The translations under genes and the position numbers were made by a program. The notes beneath the pieces were generated by a model. It had not been told where the DNA came from and did not search any database. It saw only the letters and a program-made list of their open reading frames with translations. Of a stretch of DNA of 64,000 nucleotides, positions 26,216 to 34,481 are shown one piece after another; position 1 is the stretch's first letter; every line of letters starts with the position of its first letter. This DNA is from Pseudomonas sp. DTU12.3 (GTDB lineage: Bacteria; Pseudomonadota; Gammaproteobacteria; Pseudomonadales; Pseudomonadaceae), in assembly GCF_004124275.1 (NCBI RefSeq), contig NZ_CP027218.1, positions 4,795,001 through 4,859,000 of the forward strand, written 5' to 3'.

Positions 26216-28969
26216 GTGCTCAAGAAACTGGGAATCAAAGGTCGTGTGTTATTGCTGACCTTGTTGCCGACCAGCCTGATGGCGCTGGTGCTGGGTGGAT
26301 ATTTCACTTGGGCGCAGCAGTCCGACTTGCAGACCCAGTTGATGCAGCGCGGCGAAATGATCGCCGAGCAACTGGCGCCGCTGGTGGCACCTGCAATGGG
26401 CCACGGCAACAATGAGCTGCTCGAACGCATCGCCACGCAATCCCTCGAGCAACCGGACGTGCGCGCCGTCACGTTTCTTGCGCCGGATCGCTCGCCGCTG
26501 GCCCACGCCGGCCCGACCATGCTCAATCAGGCACCGAGTGGCGACAGCGCGCAATTGCAACGGCGCAGCGGCAATGACGCGACTCGCTACCTGATGCCGG
26601 TGTTCGGCAAGCACCGCAATCTTGCCGGTGAACTGATCCCGGAAGAATCCGATCGCCTGCTCGGCTGGGTCGAACTGGAGCTGTCGCACAACGGCATGTT
26701 GCTGCGCGGTTACCGCAGTCTGTTTGCCAGTCTGTTGCTGATCGCCGCCGGTCTTGCCGGGGCGGCGTTGCTCGCGTTACGCATGGGCCGCACCATCAAC
26801 CGCCCGCTGAGCCAGATCAAACAAGCCGTCGCGCAACTCAAGGACGGCCACCTCGAAACCCGTCTGCCGCCGCTCGGCAGTCAGGAGCTGGATGAGCTGG
26901 CGTCGGGCATCAACCGCATGGCCGGAACGTTGCAGAACGCTCGCGAAGAACTGCAGCACAGCGTCGATCAGGCCACCGAAGACGTCCGGCAGAATCTGGA
27001 AACCATCGAGATCCAGAACATCGAACTGGACCTGGCGCGCAAAGAGGCGCTGGAAGCCAGCCGGATCAAATCCGAATTCCTCGCCAACATGAGCCACGAG
27101 ATCCGTACGCCGCTCAACGGCATTCTCGGTTTCACCCATCTCTTGCAGAAAAGCGAGCTGACCCCGCGCCAGCTCGACTATCTGGGCACCATCGAAAAGT
27201 CCGCCGACAGTTTGCTGGGGATCATCAACGAGATCCTCGACTTCTCGAAAATCGAGGCCGGTAAATTGGTGCTCGACCATATTCCGTTCAACCTGCGTGA
27301 TTTGCTGCAGGACACCCTGACCATTCTTGCGCCCGCCGCGCACGCCAAACAGCTGGAGCTGGTCAGCCTGGTCTATCGCGACACGCCGCTGTCGCTGGTC
27401 GGTGATCCGCTGCGCCTCAAGCAGATCCTTACCAACCTGGTCAGCAACGCGATCAAGTTCACTCGCGAAGGCACCATCGTTGCCCGCGCGATGCTCGAAG
27501 AAGACCACGAAGACAGCGTGCAATTGCGTATCAGCATTCAGGACACCGGCATCGGTCTGTCCAGTCAGGATGTCCGCGCGTTGTTCCAGGCTTTCAGTCA
27601 GGCCGATAATTCGTTATCGCGCCAACCGGGTGGCACCGGCCTCGGGCTGGTGATTTCCAAGCGCCTGATCGAGCAGATGGGCGGCGAAATCGGCGTCGAC
27701 AGCACGCCGGGCGAGGGCTCCGAATTCTGGATCAGCCTGAGCCTGCCGAAGACCCGCGACGATGCCGAAGACCTGCCTTCGGCGCCGCTGCTCGGACGCC
27801 GCGTGGCGGTGCTGGAAAACCACGAACTGGCGCGCCAGGCCTTGCAGCATCAACTGGAAGACTGCGGCCTCGACGTCACCACCTTCAATACCCTCGAAAG
27901 CCTGACCAATGGCGTCACCGCCGCGCATCAGACCGATCAGGCGATTGATCTGGCGGTGCTTGGCATCACCAGCAACGACATGCTCCCGGAACGTTTGAAC
28001 CAGCACATCTGGGACCTCGAACATCTCGGCTGCAAAGTGCTGGTGCTGTGCCCGACCACCGAGCAGACGCTGTTCCATCTGTCGGTGCCGAACCCGCACA
28101 GCCAGCTCCAGGCCAAACCGGCATGCACGCGCAAATTGCGCCGCGCGCTGTCGGATCTGGCCAACCCGCGCCAGCCGCGCAATGAGCCCGGCGAACCGCT
28201 GTCGAGCCGTGCACCGAAAGTACTTTGCGTCGACGACAACCCGGCCAACCTGCTGCTGGTGCAAACCCTGCTCGAAGACATGGGCGCCAAGGTTCTCGCT
28301 GTGGAAAGCGGTTACGCCGCCGTCAAAGCGGTGCAGAGCGAATCTTTCGATCTGGTGCTGATGGACGTGCAGATGCCGGGCATGGACGGCCGCCAGAGCA
28401 CCGAAACCATCCGCCAGTGGGAAAGCGAACGGCATTGCACACCGCTGCCGATTGTCGCCCTCACCGCCCACGCCATGGCCAACGAAAAACGCGCGCTGCT
28501 GCAAAGCGGCATGGACGATTACCTGACCAAGCCGATCAGTGAACGGCAACTGGCGCAGGTGGTGCTGAAATGGACCGGGCTGGCCTTGCGCAATCAAGGC
28601 CCGGAGCGCAGCAGCGACAGCGCCTTGGGCAATCATGAATTGCCGGTGCTCGACCACGAAGAAGGTCTGCGTCTTGCTGCCGGCAAGGCCGATCTGGCGG
28701 CGGACATGCTGGCGATGCTGCTCGCGTCACTGGAAGCCGATCGCGAAGCCATCCGCACGGCACGCGACAATCACGACCAGAATGCCCTGCTCGAACGCGT
28801 TCATCGCCTGCACGGCGCGACTCGTTACTGTGGCGTGCCGCAGTTGCGCGCCGCCTGCCAACGCAGTGAAACCCTGCTCAAACAGGATGATCCGAAAGCG
28901 TTGATGGCGCTCGATGAACTGGAGCGGGCAATCAATCGTCTGGCCACGCAGGCGAAGATCAGCGCCTGA
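26216..28969 (+). CDS. gacS: Sensor kinase GacS (BarA-type unorthodox hybrid kinase)
   Basis: A 917-residue kinase, the exact length of fluorescent Pseudomonas GacS. The start GTG 26216 (GVLKKLGIKGRVLL) has AGGAG 6 bases before it; a 17-residue longer frame is dismissed. Order: TM1, periplasmic domain, TM2, HAMP, HisKA with His294 (NMSHEIRTPLNG), HATPase, degenerate receiver remnant, receiver with Asp717 (VLMDVQMPGMDG) and HPt with His863 (VHRLHGATRYCG). It phosphorylates GacA, which drives RsmX/Y/Z RNAs that relieve RsmA/E repression of secondary metabolism, biocontrol and biofilm. ldhA follows. Confidence 0.97.
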   Translation: MLKKLGIKGRVLLLTLLPTSLMALVLGGYFTWAQQSDLQTQLMQRGEMIAEQLAPLVAPAMGHGNNELLERIATQSLEQPDVRAVTFLAPDRSPLAHAGPTMLNQAPSGDSAQLQRRSGNDATRYLMPVFGKHRNLAGELIPEESDRLLGWVELELSHNGMLLRGYRSLFASLLLIAAGLAGAALLALRMGRTINRPLSQIKQAVAQLKDGHLETRLPPLGSQELDELASGINRMAGTLQNAREELQHSVDQATEDVRQNLETIEIQNIELDLARKEALEASRIKSEFLANMSHEIRTPLNGILGFTHLLQKSELTPRQLDYLGTIEKSADSLLGIINEILDFSKIEAGKLVLDHIPFNLRDLLQDTLTILAPAAHAKQLELVSLVYRDTPLSLVGDPLRLKQILTNLVSNAIKFTREGTIVARAMLEEDHEDSVQLRISIQDTGIGLSSQDVRALFQAFSQADNSLSRQPGGTGLGLVISKRLIEQMGGEIGVDSTPGEGSEFWISLSLPKTRDDAEDLPSAPLLGRRVAVLENHELARQALQHQLEDCGLDVTTFNTLESLTNGVTAAHQTDQAIDLAVLGITSNDMLPERLNQHIWDLEHLGCKVLVLCPTTEQTLFHLSVPNPHSQLQAKPACTRKLRRALSDLANPRQPRNEPGEPLSSRAPKVLCVDDNPANLLLVQTLLEDMGAKVLAVESGYAAVKAVQSESFDLVLMDVQMPGMDGRQSTETIRQWESERHCTPLPIVALTAHAMANEKRALLQSGMDDYLTKPISERQLAQVVLKWTGLALRNQGPERSSDSALGNHELPVLDHEEGLRLAAGKADLAADMLAMLLASLEADREAIRTARDNHDQNALLERVHRLHGATRYCGVPQLRAACQRSETLLKQDDPKALMALDELERAINRLATQAKISA

Positions 28970-29052
28970 TCCACGGCAATGCCGGCAACGCTGCCGGACG
29001 CTACAGTTGTCGCGGGTGATGGGGGCCCGCGTCGATGCTCCAGGAGGATTTC

Positions 29053-30042
29053 ATGCGCACGATCGTTTTCAGCAGTCAGACCTACGACCGCGACAGCTTC
29101 CTCGGCGCCGCTTGCCCGGCCGGGATCGAACTGCATTTCCAGCCCGCTCGGCTCAGTCTTGACACTGCTGCGCTGGCCGATGGTCATGCAGTGGTTTGCG
29201 CGTTTATCAATGATGACCTCAGCGCGCCGGTGCTGGAACGCCTGGCCGCTGGCGGCACGCGCCTGATCGCCCTGCGTTCGGCGGGTTACAACCATGTTGA
29301 TCTGGTCGCGGCAAAACGCCTGGGGCTGGGTGTCGTGCGCGTCCCGGCCTACTCGCCGCATGCCGTGGCCGAACATGCTGTCGCGCTGATTCTGGCGCTC
29401 AATCGCCGTTTGCATCGCGCCTATAACCGCACCCGCGAAGGCGACTTCAGCCTGCACGGTCTGACTGGATTCGATCTGGTCGGGAAAACCGTCGGCATCG
29501 TCGGGACCGGACAGATCGGCGCGACGTTCGCCAAAATCATGCACGGCTTTGGCTGTCAGTTGCTCGCTTACGATCCGTATCCGAACCCGGATGTCGTAGC
29601 CTTGGGCGCGCGTTATCTGAGCCTGCCCGAACTGCTCGCGCAATCGCGCATCATCAGCCTGCACTGCCCGCTCAACGAACACAGTAAGCACTTGATCAAC
29701 CGCGATTCGCTGGCGCACATGCAGCGGGGGGCGATGCTGATCAACACCGGGCGCGGTGGTCTGGTCGACACGCCGGCGCTGATCGACGCGCTGAAAGAGG
29801 GACAACTCGGTTATCTGGGGCTGGATGTCTACGAGGAGGAGGCACAGCTGTTTTTCGAGGATCGCTCCGACCTGCCGTTGCAGGACGATGTGCTGGCGCG
29901 CTTGCTGACTTTTCCTAACGTGATCGTCACTGCGCATCAGGCCTTTCTGACCCATGAAGCATTGGGCGCGATTGCCGCGACCACCCTGCACAACATCGCG
30001 ACCTGGGCGGCAGGTGCGCCGCAGAACCAGGTCGAGGGTTGA
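29053..30042 (+). CDS. ldhA: D-lactate dehydrogenase (2-hydroxyacid dehydrogenase)
   Basis: A 329-residue NAD-dependent D-2-hydroxyacid dehydrogenase of LdhA type. It has the nucleotide-binding GKTVGIVGTGQIGA and the catalytic Arg/Glu/His set (LINTGRGGLVD, DVYEEE, TAHQAFLTHEA). It reduces pyruvate to D-lactate under oxygen limitation or the reverse. AGGAGG 5 bases before ATG 29053 selects this start over an ATG at 29035. It lies downstream of gacS in the same order as PA0928-PA0927. Confidence 0.95.
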   Translation: MRTIVFSSQTYDRDSFLGAACPAGIELHFQPARLSLDTAALADGHAVVCAFINDDLSAPVLERLAAGGTRLIALRSAGYNHVDLVAAKRLGLGVVRVPAYSPHAVAEHAVALILALNRRLHRAYNRTREGDFSLHGLTGFDLVGKTVGIVGTGQIGATFAKIMHGFGCQLLAYDPYPNPDVVALGARYLSLPELLAQSRIISLHCPLNEHSKHLINRDSLAHMQRGAMLINTGRGGLVDTPALIDALKEGQLGYLGLDVYEEEAQLFFEDRSDLPLQDDVLARLLTFPNVIVTAHQAFLTHEALGAIAATTLHNIATWAAGAPQNQVEG

Positions 30043-30054
30043 TCGCCAGACGGT

Positions 30055-30528
30055 TTACTTTGGTGACAGCGTCGACGCGAGGATCAACAGCGCCAGCCAG
30101 CCAAAGCCGAAAAAGCGCTGCTTCATCGAGTGACCGCTGCGCAGCAGAAACCAGACGAACATCATCGGCAACAGAAACACCATGATCTTCAGCCAGCCCT
30201 CTACCGGGCGGCTGCCATCGGCGTTGGCCTGCGTTTGAAACGCTGGTGCCGATTGCTCGCTTGCCTGCCGGCGCCGACGCCCCGCCGCTGCCGGCATGAC
30301 TTTCGGCAGAGGCTCCGGCGCAGGGGCTGGCGCCACGACCTCGGGGACTGACTTGTTGCGCGGCAGGCTGCCGAAAGAAATCGTCGAAGACTGAGCCGTT
30401 GCCGGTGCCGCGACTTTCTGTGCGTGAGCGTGAGCGATATGCTCGGCCATCGGCGCCCCACAATGAATGCACACCAAGGCTTCGGAGCTGATGCTCCGCT
30501 TGCATTCATAACATTCGATCAGCGCCAT
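30055..30528 (-). CDS. Zinc-ribbon membrane protein
   Basis: A 157-residue protein. An N-terminal zinc-ribbon (ECYECKRSISSEALVCIHCGAPM, Cys4 pattern) is followed by an Ala/Pro-rich linker and one or two C-terminal hydrophobic segments (LKIMVFLLPMMFVWFLL; FGFGWLALLILAS). ATG 30528 has AAGGAA 7 bases upstream; the longer frame to 30663 is rejected. It is convergent with ldhA and divergent from the gene at 30662. No known function. The ribbon suggests binding of zinc and possibly a protein or nucleic acid partner at the inner membrane. Confidence 0.82.
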   Translation of the reverse strand: MALIECYECKRSISSEALVCIHCGAPMAEHIAHAHAQKVAAPATAQSSTISFGSLPRNKSVPEVVAPAPAPEPLPKVMPAAAGRRRRQASEQSAPAFQTQANADGSRPVEGWLKIMVFLLPMMFVWFLLRSGHSMKQRFFGFGWLALLILASTLSPK

Positions 30529-30661
30529 GTTCCGTTCCTTCAGAGTCGAGGCCGGCAGTTTGCCATGAGCGCCTGTCGATTTGAACCGGATCGAAGGTCG
30601 CAAGCGCGCATCATCCTGCAATCGAGCCCGTGCTAGCATGTCGCGCATATTTGGAGGACCC

Positions 30662-31096
30662 ATGGTCGAACACGATTTCCGCTACACCCTGATGAACCCG
30701 CAACACACCCTCACCGAATGCCGCGCCCTCGTTCCGGGCCGCTATCAGGTCACCGGCAACGGTGGTTCGATTCGCATCGGTGACGCTCTGCTGGTGACCC
30801 TTAAAGGCAGCAAGGATTTGTCCATGCGCCTGACCGTCGAAACCGTCCGCCACCTGATCAACCCGCCGGGCCAATGGACCGCGATGACCACCGGCCCGGT
30901 ATTCGGCGAACTGGCGATCCACACCTGGCAGGTCAACTGCGACAGCTGCGCCAAAGAGCTGAGCTTTGAATTTGCGGTCGATGCCAAACTGGGCAAAACC
31001 GCAGAAAAACCGGCGGCCACTGCGCGCATCGCCGAGCTGGGCTGGAAAGCACTTGGCGACAAGCACCTGTGCCCGAAATGCCAGGAGCCGGCATGA
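30662..31096 (+). CDS. Conserved hypothetical protein with Cys-rich C-terminal motif
   Basis: A 144-residue soluble protein of unknown function (MVEHDFRYTLMNPQHTLTEC). Two CxxC-type motifs (NCDSCAKEL and LCPKCQEP) suggest a zinc site. GGAGG (30653-30657) precedes ATG 30662 by 5 bases; longer frames upstream are not supported. Its stop overlaps the META lipoprotein start by ATGA, so these two are coupled. It is divergent from the zinc-ribbon membrane gene, with starts 134 bases apart. Possible joint role in metal handling is inference. Confidence 0.78.
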   Translation: MVEHDFRYTLMNPQHTLTECRALVPGRYQVTGNGGSIRIGDALLVTLKGSKDLSMRLTVETVRHLINPPGQWTAMTTGPVFGELAIHTWQVNCDSCAKELSFEFAVDAKLGKTAEKPAATARIAELGWKALGDKHLCPKCQEPA

Positions 31097-31500
31097 TGAA
31101 ACGCCTTGCCCTGACCGCTTTGGTCAGTGTCGGTCTGGTCGGTTGCGCGGCGGAGCCTGTGCAACTGCAACAGAACCGCAGCTACATTCTGGAGTGGATT
31201 GGCGAACGGCCATTGATGGATTACAGCCATCTGACCGTGACCCTCGGCGATGATGGTCGCGCCTACGGCAACGGCGGTTGCAACCACTGGTTCGCGCCGT
31301 ACACGCTGGACGGTGACAAACTGACCTTCGGCAAGATCGGCAAGACCCGCAAGCTCTGCGCACCGGCGCTGATGGAGCAGGAGCAGCGTTTCCTGCAGGC
31401 GCTGGAACATGTCGAGCGCTGGGACATCTCGCCGATCGAGCAGATGCGCTTCTGGCCGGCTGAAGGCAAGCCGCTGCGCTGGTGGCTGGAAGAGGGTTGA
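31093..31500 (+). CDS. META domain lipoprotein (HslJ-like)
   Basis: A 135-residue lipoprotein with signal peptide MKRLALTALVSVGLVGCAAE; the lipobox LVGC predicts lipidation at Cys17 or so. The rest is a META/HslJ beta-strand domain (WIGERPLMDYSHLTVTLGDDG; AYGNGGCNHWFAPYTLDG with two Cys; GKIGKTRKLCAP). HslJ in E. coli is a heat-inducible outer-membrane protein linked to novobiocin resistance; function here is not known. It starts in the upstream stop (ATGA) with AGGAG 5 bases before. A family B pair follows. Confidence 0.88.
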   Translation: MMKRLALTALVSVGLVGCAAEPVQLQQNRSYILEWIGERPLMDYSHLTVTLGDDGRAYGNGGCNHWFAPYTLDGDKLTFGKIGKTRKLCAPALMEQEQRFLQALEHVERWDISPIEQMRFWPAEGKPLRWWLEEG

Positions 31501-31505
31501 ACCGC

Positions 31506-31581
31506 AAAAGATCGCAGCCTTCGGCAGCTCCTACATGGATCGTGTATACCCTGTAGGAGCTGCCGAAGGCTGCGATCTTTT
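31506..31581. repeat. Inverted repeat pair, family B
   Basis: AAAAGATCGCAGCCTTCGGC...and inverse GCCGAAGGCTGCGATCTTTT lie between two convergent genes (META lipoprotein and TlpA-like lipoprotein). Confidence 0.9.
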
Positions 31582-31595
31582 CTTCCACTAACGAC

Positions 31596-32063
31596 CTATT
31601 GGGTCGCCTGCAACGCTTCGAGTTTGGCCAGCACTCCCGCCGCCGTCTGTTCACCCATCAACTGTTCACGCACCTTGCCCTTGTTGTCGATGATGTAGGT
31701 CACCGGCAAGGCCTCACTGCGCGGCACGTCAAACAGCTCCGCCGGATCTTGCGCCAGCACGGTGAACTTGATGCCGAGTTTTTCGCTGGCCTCCTTCAGT
31801 TCCGCACCCTGCACGTTGTCGAAATTGACCCCGAACACCCCGACATTCTTGCTCTTCAGCTCATCCGCCAGATGGTTGAGCTCGGGAATTTCCGTGCGGC
31901 ACGGGCCACACCATTCGGCCCAGTAGTTGAGCACCACCCATTGCTTGTCCAGACGCTCGGACGCCACTTTCTGGCCGTTCTGGTCGATCCCGTAATCGTT
32001 GCCGCAGCCCCCCAGCATCAACGCCCCGATAATCGTCAATGCCGCTGCCAATCGCCGTGTCAT
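31596..32063 (-). CDS. TlpA-like thioredoxin-fold lipoprotein
   Basis: A 155-residue exported thioredoxin-fold protein. Signal peptide MTRRLAAALTIIGALMLGGC has an LGGC lipobox, so it is anchored by lipid and faces the periplasm. The redox motif is AEWCGPCRTEIPEL, a CGPC site as in TlpA/ResA, and a cis-Pro loop (ALPVTYIID) is present. It probably reduces disulfides in exported proteins or cytochrome precursors. Divergent from arsC-like gene 113 bases away; in P. aeruginosa a homologous pair has the same setting (recalled). Confidence 0.9.
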   Translation of the reverse strand: MTRRLAAALTIIGALMLGGCGNDYGIDQNGQKVASERLDKQWVVLNYWAEWCGPCRTEIPELNHLADELKSKNVGVFGVNFDNVQGAELKEASEKLGIKFTVLAQDPAELFDVPRSEALPVTYIIDNKGKVREQLMGEQTAAGVLAKLEALQATQ

Positions 32064-32176
32064 GTCGTGTCCCTTGTGAAAATTTGAAAGCGCCTGCGAC
32101 CCATCGCCTCTGACGGTTCTGGATTGCGCGCTGCACAGTTAGAATAGCCGCCACTTTACGCCAGAAGCGACCCGCC

Positions 32177-32530
32177 ATGACCGATCTGACGCTTTATCAC
32201 AATCCGCGCTGCTCGAAATCCCGCGGTGCGCTGGAACTTCTTGAAGCCCGCGGCCTGACGCCAAACGTCGTGCGTTACCTCGAAACCCCACTGAGCGCGG
32301 GGCAAATCAAGGCCCTGCTGGGCAAACTCGGGATCAGCGCACGTCAGCTGCTGCGCAGCGGAGAAGATGAATACAAAATGCTTCAACTCGCTGACGACAG
32401 CCTCAGCGAAGCGCAATTGATCGACGCCATCGCCGCGCATCCAAAACTGATGGAGCGACCGATTCTCGAAGTCGGCGACAAAGCCGTGATCGGTCGTCCG
32501 CCGGAAAACATCCTGGAGTTGCTGCCGTGA
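32177..32530 (+). CDS. arsC: ArsC-family arsenate reductase-like protein (glutaredoxin type, YfgD-like)
   Basis: A 117-residue thioredoxin-fold protein. The ArsC active-site loop HNPRCSKSRGALE has the catalytic Cys12 or so, and the late RPPENILELL helix is typical. It could reduce arsenate with glutathione, though many such homologues in Pseudomonas lie outside ars operons and have unclear physiological substrates. Its TGA overlaps the wrbA GTG start, so they are coupled. It is not near arsR or arsB. Confidence 0.85.
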   Translation: MTDLTLYHNPRCSKSRGALELLEARGLTPNVVRYLETPLSAGQIKALLGKLGISARQLLRSGEDEYKMLQLADDSLSEAQLIDAIAAHPKLMERPILEVGDKAVIGRPPENILELLP

Positions 32531-33123
32531 GCGCGCCGTACATTCTGGTGCTGTATTACAGCCGCAGCGGCTCGACCAACGAGATGGCGCGGCAGATTGC
32601 GCGCGGCGTCGAACAGGCTGGCTTCGAGGCGCGCCTGCGCACCGTACCGGCGATCTCCACCGAGTGCGAAGCGGTAGCGCCAGAGATTCCGGATGAAGGC
32701 GCCTTGTACGCCACCCTCGACGACCTGAAGAACTGCGCCGGCCTGGCACTCGGCAGCCCGACACGTTTCGGCAACATGGCGGCGCCGCTGAAATACTTTC
32801 TCGATGGCACCAGCAACCTGTGGCTGACCGGCGCTCTGGTCGGCAAACCGGCCGGCGTGTTCACTTCCACCGCCAGCCTGCACGGCGGCCAGGAAACCAC
32901 CCTGCTGTCGATGATGCTGCCGCTGCTGCACCACGGCATGCTGATCACCGGCCTGCCCTACAGCGAATCGGCGCTGCTGGAAACCCAGGGTGGCGGCACG
33001 CCTTATGGCGCCAGTCATCACGCCGGGGCTGACGGTAAAAAAGGTCTGGATCAGCACGAAGTGGCGCTGTGTCGCGCCCTCGGCCTGCGCTTGGCCAAGA
33101 CTGCGCAAAAACTGGAGGGCTGA
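32527..33123 (+). CDS. wrbA: NAD(P)H:quinone oxidoreductase WrbA
   Basis: A 198-residue flavodoxin-like FMN protein. The phosphate-binding loop YYSRSGSTNEMARQIA and SPTRFGNMAAPLKYF fit WrbA, which reduces quinones with two electrons and limits semiquinone stress. The GTG start overlaps the arsC-like stop (GTGA). It is followed by a DUF2069 gene 3 bases after its stop, so arsC, wrbA and DUF2069 form one operon. Confidence 0.93.
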   Translation: MSAPYILVLYYSRSGSTNEMARQIARGVEQAGFEARLRTVPAISTECEAVAPEIPDEGALYATLDDLKNCAGLALGSPTRFGNMAAPLKYFLDGTSNLWLTGALVGKPAGVFTSTASLHGGQETTLLSMMLPLLHHGMLITGLPYSESALLETQGGGTPYGASHHAGADGKKGLDQHEVALCRALGLRLAKTAQKLEG

Positions 33124-33125
33124 CA

Positions 33126-33551
33126 GTGGCGAAGAAGCCGAAGATTTTGCCTTCCGTCGAATGGCTGGAGCCACGCGTCAAGGCCATGCGGGTAATCAGC
33201 CTGCTGAGTTTTTTCGCCTTGGCCGGTTTGCTCGCCGCTTATTACCTGGTCTTCGCCGACCTGCACGGCGCGCGGCCGTGGGTGATTCTGCTGGTCGAAC
33301 TGATCCCGTGGATTGTCCTCGCTCCGGCGATGATCATGGGCAGCGCGCGCGGGCATTCGTGGATGTGTTTTGTGGTGAACCTGTATTTCATCAAAGGCGC
33401 ACTGGCGGCGTATGACCCGAATCGACAGTTGTTTGGGGTGCTGGAGATGGTCGCGAGTCTGGCGGTGTTCTGCTCGGCGCTGTTGTATGTGCGGTGGCGG
33501 TATCAGTTGAATCGCAAATTGGCGGGTGAAGGCGAAATCTCTATCGCCTGA
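33126..33551 (+). CDS. DUF2069 membrane protein
   Basis: A 141-residue protein with four likely membrane helices (VISLLSFFALAGLLAAYYLV; WVILLVELIPWIVLAPAMI; and two later). It matches the DUF2069 family, of unknown function and usually adjacent to wrbA. GTG 33126 with GGAGG about 8 bases before is preferred over the ATG at 33069 that would overlap wrbA. It is the last gene of the operon; a REP pair follows. Confidence 0.83.
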   Translation: MAKKPKILPSVEWLEPRVKAMRVISLLSFFALAGLLAAYYLVFADLHGARPWVILLVELIPWIVLAPAMIMGSARGHSWMCFVVNLYFIKGALAAYDPNRQLFGVLEMVASLAVFCSALLYVRWRYQLNRKLAGEGEISIA

Positions 33552-33556
33552 ACGGA

Positions 33557-33627
33557 CGCCTTCGCGAGCAAGCCCGCTCCCACAGGGGAACGCATTCCAA
33601 AATGTGGGAGCGGGCTTGCTCGCGAAT
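33557..33627. repeat. REP inverted pair, family A
   Basis: CGCCTTCGCGAGCAAGCCCG and its inverse lie between the DUF2069 and Tag-like genes. Confidence 0.9.
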
Positions 33628-33641
33628 GGGGCGACGCGGTC

Positions 33642-34316
33642 TTAATGGTTGACGGTGTACGCGAGCATCATCGAAATCTGGCTCATCGCCCGCCCGCCGC
33701 TCTGTTCATGCCACTGATTGAAGGCGTCCTGCACAATCGCCAGATCACGCTGGCTGGTCGGCACCTTGTCGACGATCTTCTGCGCATTCAGCGCCGCGAC
33801 CACGTCGTAGCTCGGCACGAATGTGTCCTTGCCGACCATGCGCAAAAAGCGTGGTGCCGACAGCCCGCCGAGTTGATGGCCGTGCTTTTTCAGGTAGGTC
33901 CACAAACCGACGATATCGGTCACCGGCCAGTCAGCAATCAGCGCGCCGAAACTGCCTTTGTCCTTCTCGACATCGAGAATGAACTGCGCATTGCGCGGCA
34001 CACTCTTGAGCTTGCCCAGATGACGGATGATCCGTGCATCCTGCATCAGGCGTTCGAGATGCTCGGCACTCATCAGCACGACTTTTTCCGGATCGAACTT
34101 GAAGAACACTTCTTCGAAGGCCGGCCACTTGGCGTCGACCAGACTGTGCTTGAGGCCGGCACGAAACACGCGCAGGGCCATGGTCGAGAGGTAGCGGTCG
34201 TCGCTGATCTTGCGCAGTTGCGCAGGGGTCTTGGGAACGGGCAGATGGGCTTCCAGTTCAGCTGCCGAACCGAAGCGGTTCAGACAGTATTCGTGCAGCC
34301 ACTTGTAATCGCGCAT
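33642..34316 (-). CDS. DNA-3-methyladenine glycosylase I-like protein
   Basis: A 224-residue helical protein with a pattern recalling the Tag family of alkylation-repair glycosylases (MRDYKWLHEYCLNRFGS; RLMQDARIIRHLGKLKSVPRNA; GHQLGGLSAPRFL). It lacks a clear match to all zinc-binding residues of E. coli Tag as far as I can tell by eye, so it may be a divergent relative. The family annotation is from overall resemblance, and the substrate is untested. AGGAG 7 bases before ATG 34316 supports the start. Family C and A repeats flank the gene. Confidence 0.6.
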   Translation of the reverse strand: MRDYKWLHEYCLNRFGSAAELEAHLPVPKTPAQLRKISDDRYLSTMALRVFRAGLKHSLVDAKWPAFEEVFFKFDPEKVVLMSAEHLERLMQDARIIRHLGKLKSVPRNAQFILDVEKDKGSFGALIADWPVTDIVGLWTYLKKHGHQLGGLSAPRFLRMVGKDTFVPSYDVVAALNAQKIVDKVPTSQRDLAIVQDAFNQWHEQSGGRAMSQISMMLAYTVNH

Positions 34317-34358
34317 GCCCTCTCCTATCGAATGAAACAAAAAACCAATGTGGGGCCC

Positions 34359-34457
34359 TTGTGGCGAGGGGATTTATCCCCGTTGGGCTGCGCAGCAGCC
34401 TCAGACTATTCTGGGAGCGCTTCGCGCTCCAACGGGGATAAATCCCCTCGCCACAAA
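34359..34457. repeat. Inverted repeat pair, family C
   Basis: TTGTGGCGAGGGGATTTATC and its inverse (ending in CCTCGCCACAA) form a pair; the core AACGGGGATAAATCCCC is nearly palindromic. Other copies lie at 38310-38414 and 60275-60409. Confidence 0.88.
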
Positions 34458-34481
34458 AGCGCGGCCACATAAAAATGGGGT

